Origin: Peptostreptococcaceae bacterium
Lineage (GTDB): Bacteria > Bacillota_A > Clostridia > Peptostreptococcales > Acidaminobacteraceae
Assembly: GCA_013619035.1 (NCBI GenBank)
Contig: JABXKX010000248.1
Span: 1 to 5,582 of the forward strand
Direction of reading: 5' to 3'
DNA: 5,582 bases
The notes under the pieces were generated by a model, which searched no databases, had not been told where the DNA came from, and saw only the letters and a program-made list of their open reading frames with translations. Both the position numbers and the translations under genes were made by a program. Shown piece after piece: positions 1-4,961 of this stretch. The stretch's first letter is position 1, and the number at the start of each line of letters is the position of its first letter.

Positions 1-175
1 CAATAGTATGAACAATTCTACTAATATTACTGGTGTTAACAACAGCAATATTGTAGTTACGAATAATAACATTGATGAAAGCATAAACAATAGTAATAAT
101 GTAACCAACAATTATTCGACAACCATAAACAATTTTATAGACAATAGCATAACGATTAATAATATGTCATCTAAT
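1..175 (+). repeat. Asn-rich NNxIDNS repeat segment of the first surface protein
   Basis: This codes for Asn/Thr/Ser/Ile repeats such as TNNNIDES and INNFIDNS. It aligns without gaps over about 43 residues to the segment at 1905-2105 in the second gene. The DNA is more diverged than the protein pattern, which indicates an old duplication kept by selection on the protein. Confidence 0.7.
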
Positions 176-1396
176 AGTATTGATGAGTTGGTTGCTGCCT
201 TAACGGGTTTAACATCAGTGGAAAAAAACAACACATTCATAATTGTAGATCAAAACAATAAGCCGATAGATGGTGCTATCTTATACATAAATAATGAGAT
301 TAAAGGTGTTTCTGATTCAATTGGTAATTTGCAATATCAACCGACTGAAAAGAATGCTTATATTAGAATTAGAAAAACGGGATATAAAGAATTTAATGAA
401 GAACTCATATTATTAAATAGTTTGACAAAAACGATTAAGTTAGAAAAAAGTGATACTTCAGTCACTAATAATTATACCGGTGCTCATAAGGAATTGTATC
501 CAGTTTATGCAGAAGCATCGAAACATATGATTGATGTTAACATGTTAGGTGATTTATTTGAATATGAATTCCATGATGTGAGTAAACTAGAGATTATTGA
601 TCCAGACACGGGAGAAAATGTTGTAGATTATTGGGTTGAAAATAGTTGGGGCTCTATGAATCACGTGTCATTTTATAGACCAATGGTATCCATTAACAGT
701 TCTTACAATAGCGGATTGGGGTTAAAGCCCAATACAACCTATGAAATTACTGTGAAGAATCATAATAATGAAAAAACAACTCAACTCCTTGCAGTACTAG
801 AACCGATTGTCTCTTTAAGAGGCAGAAATGAGTTATCAATTACTGGTGATTATGTTTATGTTCAAATAGAAATCAGTAGTTCTCAAAGTGGATTATCTGA
901 TGTACCTTTTGTATTAGTCGATCAAACGGGTCGTGTTGTTTATCAACAAACTCAAATGTTCACAAAAGCTTATCAAGATTATTTAGAGTTTGAATTAGTA
1001 GATGCTCAAGCGTTGAAACAATCAAAGCATTTATTCTTAAGACCATTAGTTGAAAGTGCGGTGTATCAACCAGATATTGAAACATCAAAACTGGACACTG
1101 TTTATGATCCAATTATGTTGGACTATGATGATGAACTATTCAGAAGGACTGCTAACGAATATGTTGATGAAACAATATTTAGAATCTACGGTTATAACAT
1201 TTCAGGTCAAACATATACAGTAGAGTTACAACATGAATATAAGACAATCGGCCAGTTGACTGGAACTGCTCAAAAGTCAGAAGATGGTTTGCTGGATTAT
1301 ATTGATTTCAAAATAGATTATAGCACCTTAGAAAAAGGAAGGTACCATATCAGATTTAGCGAATTTGGTGGCTTTGGAACATTTAACGTAGAATAA
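1..1396 (+). CDS. Modular cell-surface protein, Asn-rich stalk plus beta-sandwich domains (5' partial)
   Basis: The frame is open to the left edge. The first ATG is at 8, but it aligns with an internal Met (residue 180) of the downstream paralogue, and the two codons before it read N-S, matching the IDNS that precedes that Met. The gene therefore very probably starts outside the window, with a signal peptide and stalk domains there. Counting from the ATG at 8, residues 1-56 are Asn/Thr/Ser/Ile-rich with NNxID(N/E)S repeats, and 57-68 are a short helix-like linker (IDELVAALTGL). Residues 76-147 resemble a carboxypeptidase-regulatory-like/Cna-B-type beta-sandwich (KPIDGAILYINN, then GVSDSIGNLQY). 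Residues 150-462 are a beta-rich, Tyr/Asp-rich region, perhaps two or three Ig-like domains, that I do not recognise. No transmembrane anchor or LPXTG motif is visible at the C-terminus. It is likely an exported surface or adhesive protein; binding partner unknown. It is first in an operon with its paralogue. Confidence 0.85.
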   Translation, partial: NSMNNSTNITGVNNSNIVVTNNNIDESINNSNNVTNNYSTTINNFIDNSITINNMSSNSIDELVAALTGLTSVEKNNTFIIVDQNNKPIDGAILYINNEIKGVSDSIGNLQYQPTEKNAYIRIRKTGYKEFNEELILLNSLTKTIKLEKSDTSVTNNYTGAHKELYPVYAEASKHMIDVNMLGDLFEYEFHDVSKLEIIDPDTGENVVDYWVENSWGSMNHVSFYRPMVSINSSYNSGLGLKPNTTYEITVKNHNNEKTTQLLAVLEPIVSLRGRNELSITGDYVYVQIEISSSQSGLSDVPFVLVDQTGRVVYQQTQMFTKAYQDYLEFELVDAQALKQSKHLFLRPLVESAVYQPDIETSKLDTVYDPIMLDYDDELFRRTANEYVDETIFRIYGYNISGQTYTVELQHEYKTIGQLTGTAQKSEDGLLDYIDFKIDYSTLEKGRYHIRFSEFGGFGTFNVE

Positions 1397-1400
1397 GGAG
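1395..1400 (+). promoter_or_regulatory. Shine-Dalgarno overlapping the upstream stop codon
   Basis: AAGGAG lies 6 nt before the ATG at 1407 and shares its first two bases with the TAA stop (1394-1396) of the upstream gene. Ribosomes finishing the first gene land directly on this site, so the two paralogues are probably translationally coupled and made together. Confidence 0.85.
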
Positions 1401-1406
1401 AGTAAA

Positions 1407-2816
1407 ATGAAAAAATTAATTATGATACTATTGATAACTGTGATGATATTACCAAGTTCAGTATTTGCAAACAATGAAGTTGAAGTTGCAATACCAGACT
1501 TCGATGTAGAAATTGGTGGTGAGATTATAGACAATGAAAGAAATACATATCCACTTATTGTTTATAAGAATATTACATATTTCCCGATGACTTGGAATTT
1601 TTCAAGATCACTAGGATTGGCAACAAATTGGAATCCTGATACAGGATTATCAATTGATAAAACAACGCAAGTAGAAAAATTGAAACAAGATTTATCAGCT
1701 AATAACGATTTAACGAAGACTTATACTGCAACGATCGCTGATTTTAATATTGGTCTAAATGACAAACAAATAGACAACAGCACTGAAGAATATCCAATTC
1801 TTATTTTTAGAAATATCACTTACTTCCCATTAACTTGGAAGTTTACTGTTGAGGAATTTGGATGGGAATCTGATTGGGATCAGGAAAAAGGACTTAGCAT
1901 AAATAACACGAGTATTGTCAATAATATTAATATTGACAACAGTATGAATAACAATACTACAGCAAGCGACATCAGCGACAGTTCTGTCGTTATAACAAAT
2001 AATAATATAGACAATAGCGTCAATGATAGTAATAACACTTATAATGACAACTCTACCACTATTACAAATAACATTGATAATAGTACAACTGTTAATGCGA
2101 ACGCCGATATACTTGCCGAAATACTTGCTGAAATCGCAAAACTAAAAGAAACAGGCATAACGTCAGGAAATTTAATTGTATCATATGAATTAAAAGATGC
2201 TAACACAAAAGAACCTATTGCAGATGCAGTTATCTACATGAATAATTCCCCTGTTGGTGTTACTGATGAAAATGGGAAAGCCGAGTTGTCAGTATATCAA
2301 TATGCTCAATATTCGGTTCAAATAGAACATCCTGAGTATAAGAATCTAAGCATTGTAGAGGGCTATAATGATGCATCGATTGTTGTAAAGAATATGGTAA
2401 AAAAATCGGATTATCAAAGTGATCTTGGCGAAATAATCATGGTTATTGAAGATGGTTATGAGATCATTGATTTAAACTCTTCAGATTTAGATTTTGAGCC
2501 ATTAAAGAAAATGTCATCATTTAAAGATAAAAAGTTTGTGATTAATTCACTTGAAAAGTCAATAGTTGAAGAATATGTATACATCAAAATTGATTATGAA
2601 TCGCCAATTGAACAGGATTCAGTAGGTATGAGATTTGGAGGTGATGCAGAAGGATTAAGAAGTTTCATGAGTGAAGATACACCAATAAAAGAAGGTCAAA
2701 ATATATTTGTCTTTAGGATCAAACATGAAACGTTGTTAAATGGTAAAACAGCTGTCTGTCTTGAAGTGGGTGATGAGCATAGTGTTTCAATTGATTACAA
2801 AGAGATATTAGATTAA
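1407..2816 (+). CDS. Secreted modular surface protein with two stalk domains, Asn-rich segment and beta-sandwich
   Basis: Complete, 469 aa. Residues 1-21 are a Sec signal peptide: a KK start, a hydrophobic core LIMILLITVMIL and a VFA cleavage site. There is no lipobox Cys. Residues 29-86 and 109-166 are two copies of a copper-amine-oxidase-N-like 'stalk' domain, each with a YPL/YPI motif, NITYFP(M/L)TW and a final GLSI. Residues 167-233 are Asn-rich with four IDNS motifs. Residues 236-247 (ILAEILAEIAKL) form a short amphipathic helix that could be a coiled coil. Residues 254-328 resemble a carboxypeptidase-regulatory-like beta-sandwich (KEPIADAVIYMNN, then GVTDENGKAEL). Residues 335-469 are an unrecognised beta-rich domain unlike the C-terminus of the upstream paralogue. 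The start is fixed by the SD at 1395-1400 and by the signal peptide. Stalk domains of this kind are common in exported Bacillota proteins and do not imply enzyme activity. Inference: a cell-wall-associated or secreted adhesin or structural protein; ligand unknown. Confidence 0.9.
   Translation: MKKLIMILLITVMILPSSVFANNEVEVAIPDFDVEIGGEIIDNERNTYPLIVYKNITYFPMTWNFSRSLGLATNWNPDTGLSIDKTTQVEKLKQDLSANNDLTKTYTATIADFNIGLNDKQIDNSTEEYPILIFRNITYFPLTWKFTVEEFGWESDWDQEKGLSINNTSIVNNINIDNSMNNNTTASDISDSSVVITNNNIDNSVNDSNNTYNDNSTTITNNIDNSTTVNANADILAEILAEIAKLKETGITSGNLIVSYELKDANTKEPIADAVIYMNNSPVGVTDENGKAELSVYQYAQYSVQIEHPEYKNLSIVEGYNDASIVVKNMVKKSDYQSDLGEIIMVIEDGYEIIDLNSSDLDFEPLKKMSSFKDKKFVINSLEKSIVEEYVYIKIDYESPIEQDSVGMRFGGDAEGLRSFMSEDTPIKEGQNIFVFRIKHETLLNGKTAVCLEVGDEHSVSIDYKEILD
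1491..1904 (+). repeat. Tandem pair of copper-amine-oxidase-N-like stalk domains
   Basis: Two domain repeats of about 58 residues (1491-1664 and 1731-1904) are separated by a short linker rich in Lys, Asp and Thr. Both share IDN near the start, then YP, N-I-T-Y-F-P-x-T-W, a conserved W and the closing GLSI. They are clearly homologous but well diverged, so this is an old internal duplication. Confidence 0.75.
1905..2105 (+). repeat. Asn-rich NIDNS repeat segment of the second surface protein
   Basis: About 67 residues dominated by Asn, Thr, Ser, Asp and Ile/Val. IDNS recurs at residues 176-179, 201-204 and 223-226, usually after N-N-(N/I). Alternating Ile/Val and polar residues suggest beta-strand rungs. 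A helix-forming ILAEILAEIAKL follows at once. The layout suits an extended stalk, perhaps a trimeric beta-structure, but this is inferred from pattern alone. Confidence 0.65.
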
Positions 2817-2822
2817 GTTATG

Positions 2823-2853
2823 AATCCAGGGACTTCGCTTCCTGGATTTTTTT
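2823..2853 (+). terminator. Intrinsic terminator of the surface-protein operon
   Basis: A perfect 8-bp stem AATCCAGG/CCTGGATT, extendable inwards by a G-U and an A-U pair, closes a CUUCGC loop. A run of seven T follows at 2847-2853. It sits 7 nt after the TAA of the second surface-protein gene. Confidence 0.9.
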
Positions 2854-2860
2854 ACCTTAG

Positions 2861-2968
2861 GTCAACGTTAAATTAATATATGAATCAGATTACTCTGTCT
2901 TTATTGATAATATGAATGAATTAATCGGTCTACTTTTGTTACGCATAAAAATAATGGAGGTTATATGA
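2861..2968 (+). pseudogene. C-terminal scrap of an unidentified protein
   Basis: A 35-codon open frame follows a TAG at 2858-2860 and ends with TGA at 2966-2968. It has no start codon or SD at its beginning; the only Met of note is residue 18. The composition is protein-like (e.g. YESDYSVFIDNMNELIGLL). Its stop overlaps the next ATG as ATGA, the usual link between genes of one operon. It may be the C-terminus of a gene, possibly a regulator, whose front was deleted next to the terminator at 2823-2853. It could equally be a chance open frame. Confidence 0.3.
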
Positions 2969-3030
2969 AAAGACTAACATCACTAGAGAAGAAATGGACC
3001 GAAAGATGGTGCTATCTAAGAATTAAATGA
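2965..3030 (+). pseudogene. Possible MFS transporter N-terminal remnant
   Basis: A TGGAGG Shine-Dalgarno (2955-2960) stands 4 nt before an ATG that opens only 21 codons. The first eleven residues, MKRLTSLEKKW, resemble the start of UMF1-type major facilitator transporters, which commonly read like LEKxW before ILYDxGNSAF. After the Trp the resemblance stops at once (TERWCYLRIK, then TGA). This fits a deletion that removed nearly the whole gene. The match is from memory over a very short stretch. The alternative is a genuine 21-residue basic peptide. Confidence 0.3.
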
Positions 3031-3050
3031 AATATCTATTGTCTGGCCAT

Positions 3051-3110
3051 CTATACAATCAATAAGAAAACAAGAATTGTGATGATGACTCCAAAAATTC
3101 ATTTCTTCAT
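3051..3110 (-). pseudogene. Dead exported/membrane protein gene start with TGA at codon 4
   Basis: On the - strand, a strong GAGGGAGGG Shine-Dalgarno (3117-3125) lies 6 nt before the ATG at 3110-3108. The reading is M-K-K-TGA-IFGVIITILVFLLIV-TAG. With TGG in place of TGA this is a typical signal peptide or N-terminal membrane anchor, so a nonsense mutation in a decayed gene is the simplest reading. Further stops follow at once, so the remainder of the gene is missing. Alternative: ATG-AAG-AAA-TGA is a tiny leader whose stop overlaps (ATGA) a second ATG at 3102 that opens a 28-residue frame to TAG at 3016. I favour the pseudogene reading, weakly. Confidence 0.4.
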
Positions 3111-3143
3111 AAATGTCCCTCCCTCTTTTAGTATATCACTCGG

Positions 3144-3172
3144 AGAATAGACGGAATATTATGTTTTCTCAA
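3144..3172 (-). promoter_or_regulatory. Candidate sigma-A promoter for the decayed - strand gene
   Basis: On the - strand, TTGAGA (3167-3172), a 17-bp spacer and TATTCT (3144-3149) form a good -35/-10 pair. They lie about 35 nt upstream of the ATG at 3110, leaving room for the strong SD. This supports the idea that a real gene once started here. Confidence 0.5.
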
Positions 3173-3243
3173 TAGAGGTATATCTATCATAGTTATTCGA
3201 CTTTGATGATGAACATATTCCAAAACTAAAAAAAAAGAAAGAC

Positions 3244-3272
3244 TATACTCTCCAGTCATCCTGTGTTATACT
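3244..3272 (+). promoter_or_regulatory. Candidate extended -10 promoter
   Basis: TATACT (-10, 3267-3272) is preceded by TG at 3264-3265, giving an extended -10. A weak -35 (TATACT, 3244-3249) lies 17 bp upstream. The predicted transcript would begin near 3279 and meet the terminator at 3300-3339 after about 20 nt. Confidence 0.4.
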
Positions 3273-3278
3273 ACTCTA

Positions 3279-3339
3279 GAAACTAACGCTTGCACAGCGG
3301 GCTCGTATTTCTTCGGAGATGCGAGCCGTTTTATTTTTT
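3279..3339 (+). ncRNA. Candidate short terminated transcript (~60 nt)
   Basis: A promoter-like element directly upstream and a strong terminator leave a unit of about 60 nt with no room for a protein. It could be a small RNA that is mostly terminator hairpin, an attenuated leader of a gene since lost, or simply what remains after a deletion. No known RNA family is recognised, and the existence of the transcript rests on the predicted promoter. Confidence 0.2.
3300..3339 (+). terminator. Strong intrinsic terminator with C(UUCG)G tetraloop
   Basis: A 12-bp stem (3300-3311 with 3316-3327, including two G-U pairs) closes a UUCG loop flanked by C-G, the classic extra-stable tetraloop. It is followed by G, TTTT, A, TTTTTT up to 3339. 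The opposite strand has no T-run after the stem, so it works for + strand transcription. It would also protect the leftward acetyltransferase genes from antisense read-through. Confidence 0.85.
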
Positions 3340-3463
3340 GTAACTCTGATAGTTATCCTTTAGCATACCAATACTCTGTTAATAGCTTTAAAGTCAGGTT
3401 TCTCCATTAAAGGTTCAAGGGTTAAACCTTAGACAATAATCAAGAAGATGATCTCGAAGGAAG

Positions 3464-4018
3464 CTATAAGGAACACTCCAGACCGATAAAACTAAAATTA
3501 CCAGTTGAATATTCCTTATCTCCATATATCCCATTTATCTGAGTAAATCCGTTTTTAAACCAGAACCTTAATCCTTTCCAATTTTTTAAATGAACACCAA
3601 GACCGATTTTCTTAAAATGATGTTTCTTAGCTTCTTGTTTTAACATCTCGATCACTTCACTAGAGTATCCTTTACCCTGATATTCCATAGAGATTAAAAA
3701 CATACTTATATATAATGTGTCCTCATTAGGGTAACCATGATACATATCAAAAAATCCTATCAGTTTATTATCTTCTTTTGTATAAATTGACTTGATAGAA
3801 TACTTATCAATTTTTGCTGTTGGTATTGGCGGTAAATCCCCATTTTTTAAACACTTTTCTATATAATCATCTTCAAAACTGTCTCCCTCAAGCAATAACT
3901 TATCCCCTTCATTCCAAGCATCACAGATTAATTGTAATCGTGAAGCCTCCACTTTACACGATTCAGTTAATCTAATTCGATCTGATTCAAAGTCACCTAT
4001 TATATTTTCTACTATCAT
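3464..4018 (-). CDS. GNAT family N-acetyltransferase
   Basis: 184 aa and complete. It would transfer an acetyl group from acetyl-CoA to an amine; the substrate is unknown and it is presumably cytosolic. The signature is in the second half. Residues 101-111 (TLYISMFLISM) are strand beta-4, and 114-119 (QGKGYS) are the acetyl-CoA pyrophosphate loop, a variant of R/Q-G-x-G-x-G/A with Ser last. Residues 120-132 are the helix that follows, and 141-158 (GVHLKNWKGLRFWFKNGF) match motif B with its typical N...FW.K.GF. The start at 4018 is chosen because AGGAGG lies 7 nt upstream. A longer frame starts at 4042, but that would place this SD inside the coding sequence. It lies 52 nt behind the next acetyltransferase gene with no clear promoter between, so the two are probably co-transcribed. 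No terminator is evident after the TAG stop. Confidence 0.9.
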   Translation of the reverse strand: MIVENIIGDFESDRIRLTESCKVEASRLQLICDAWNEGDKLLLEGDSFEDDYIEKCLKNGDLPPIPTAKIDKYSIKSIYTKEDNKLIGFFDMYHGYPNEDTLYISMFLISMEYQGKGYSSEVIEMLKQEAKKHHFKKIGLGVHLKNWKGLRFWFKNGFTQINGIYGDKEYSTGNFSFIGLECSL

Positions 4019-4025
4019 ACAATTG

Positions 4026-4031
4026 CCTCCT
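4026..4031 (-). promoter_or_regulatory. Shine-Dalgarno that sets the start at 4018
   Basis: A full AGGAGG on the - strand lies 7 nt before the ATG at 4018-4016. In-frame ATGs at 4042 and 4039 have no comparable SD, so they are unlikely starts. Confidence 0.8.
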
Positions 4032-4070
4032 GTAATCATCAATTACATCCTAACTTCTTTTCCTTTAATA

Positions 4071-4847
4071 TTAAAAAAAGAATTTAAGAAGTCTTGTTTT
4101 TGAGTATGCTCCAGCAGCTTCCATGCTTTTTTTTGAGTTATGATTATAATACCAACACCCTGACCGAGCGATGTATCCTTCACTTTCTACTAAGTTTTGA
4201 AGCGTCTTTAGTATATTACTACCATAACCTTTTTGTCTGTGTTCTTCGACTACATACATGCCTACGCTTGCCATATTTTTAATGACTCTTCCGTACTCCA
4301 CTACACCAAATCCGATTAACACATTTTCATGTTTTATCTTATATAACTTGTAATAATCCAAACCTTTTTTGATTTTTTCAATGTCTTCATCAAAATAATC
4401 ATGAGCCAATTTAAAAATTGATTCATCCGTATTACCATCAATCTGTTCAAGTAAAAATGTCTTTTTTTCTTCAATATTTTTTTCTGTATAGATTGAAAAG
4501 TAAGCTTGTTTTTCTAGTTTTACAAAATCATCAACAGCATGACTTAAGAGAAACTCATCACCGGTGCTGACAAACGCACTAGTCACTTGTTCATACTTCT
4601 TTATCTTTGCAAAAACACTCTGAGCATATTTTGCATAGTTGGAATTCATATTGAAAAGAGTTATCAAAGATTTATTAAAAATTGCAAAGAAACCAATCAA
4701 CTCCTCTTCATACATAATCTTATAATGATTACTATTAATCACATGATCTTCCCAGTATGAATCTACTGTAATGTCATTGTCTACAAAATGACTCTCAACT
4801 ACATTTGAGATTTCTTCCCACTCACATTTTTTAAATTTTATATCCAT
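4071..4847 (-). CDS. GNAT family N-acetyltransferase with extra N-terminal half
   Basis: 258 aa and complete. The catalytic GNAT domain is C-terminal. Residues 168-186 give strands such as LIGFGVVEYG, 190-200 are beta-4 (KNMASVGMYVV), 204-209 (RQKGYG) are a canonical acetyl-CoA pyrophosphate loop, and 233-256 (YYNHNSKKSMEAAGAYSKTRL) are motif B. The first ~115 residues include KIMYEEELIGFFAIF and read like a degenerate GNAT half lacking the loop, as in other double-GNAT proteins of about 260 aa. Residues 120-165 are a charged, helical linker. The acceptor is unknown. The start is supported by GGAGGT (4854-4859) 6 nt upstream. The gene lies 114 nt after the right-hand acetyltransferase and has its own candidate promoter. 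It is followed after 52 nt by another GNAT gene. Confidence 0.9.
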   Translation of the reverse strand: MDIKFKKCEWEEISNVVESHFVDNDITVDSYWEDHVINSNHYKIMYEEELIGFFAIFNKSLITLFNMNSNYAKYAQSVFAKIKKYEQVTSAFVSTGDEFLLSHAVDDFVKLEKQAYFSIYTEKNIEEKKTFLLEQIDGNTDESIFKLAHDYFDEDIEKIKKGLDYYKLYKIKHENVLIGFGVVEYGRVIKNMASVGMYVVEEHRQKGYGSNILKTLQNLVESEGYIARSGCWYYNHNSKKSMEAAGAYSKTRLLKFFF

Positions 4848-4874
4848 TTAAACACCTCCAATACGACTACTTTT

Positions 4875-4903
4875 ATTATTCAATGGTCAGGCTAATTTAA
4901 CAA
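4875..4903 (-). promoter_or_regulatory. Candidate promoter of the middle acetyltransferase gene
   Basis: On the - strand, TTGTTA (4898-4903), a 17-bp spacer and AATAAT (4875-4880) lie about 30 nt before the ATG at 4847. A perfect TATAAT also occurs at 4916-4921 but lacks a good -35. Either could start a transcript for the two leftward genes independently of the right-hand one. Confidence 0.4.
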
Positions 4904-4961
4904 AAACTTCTAAGTATTATAAAAGTCATTTTATCATATTGTTTCTGATACAAAGTCATCT

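Larger units (their letters stand above)
2854..3463. other. Gene-poor interval between the surface operon and the acetyltransferase genes
   Basis: There is no intact gene here. The left third (2861-3030) holds short + strand coding scraps, and the centre (3016-3172) holds a - strand start region interrupted by stop codons. Bases 3173-3240 are AT-rich with an A9 run. A promoter-like element and a terminator occupy 3244-3339. In 3340-3463 I see only short open frames and a weak imperfect hairpin (3410-3430), and no convincing terminator for the leftward gene that ends at 3464. Confidence 0.6.

Noticed and set aside
1328..1534. 68-codon open frame on the - strand across the junction of the two surface-protein genes
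   Set aside because: It is antisense to two well-supported genes and covers the SD and signal peptide of the second. Its hydrophobic part is the complement of coding sequence.
1407..2816. Copper amine oxidase activity for the second surface protein
   Set aside because: Only the small N-terminal-like stalk repeats are present. The catalytic domain and its topaquinone site are absent.
3099..3101. TGA read as Trp (Mollicutes-type code), as MKK-TGA-IFGVII would suggest, with none of the intact genes ending in TGA
   Set aside because: The Trp codons I checked in the intact genes are TGG and those genes have no internal TGA. With only five genes, absence of TGA stops means little. A further TAG also interrupts the same frame at 3051-3053.
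3244..3272. MerR-type operator/promoter (ACTCTCCAG...CTGTGT resembles such sites)
   Set aside because: The spacer is 17 bp, not the stretched 19-20 bp typical of MerR targets. The dyad is reliable only for CAG/CTG, and no MerR gene is in the window.
3180..3279. 28-codon + strand frame (LFDFDDEHIPKLKKKK and on)
   Set aside because: It has no start codon or SD, contains an A9 run, and its end overlaps a more convincing promoter element.
3353..3406. 17-codon - strand frame (WRNLTLKLLTEYWYAKG)
   Set aside because: It looks protein-like but has no start codon or SD and stops on both sides. It is too short to assign to any family.
3410..3430. Hairpin AAGGTT...AACCTT as a terminator for the leftward genes
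   Set aside because: It has only six pairs before a mismatch and no T-run on the - strand side.
4019..4042. Upstream start (4042) for the leftmost acetyltransferase, adding eight residues
   Set aside because: The AGGAGG at 4026-4031 would lie inside the coding sequence. It is ideally placed for the ATG at 4018.
4094..4282. 62-codon + strand open frame inside the middle acetyltransferase
   Set aside because: It is antisense to the GNAT motif A/B region and its composition (Leu/Phe/Tyr/Cys-rich) is typical of a shadow frame.
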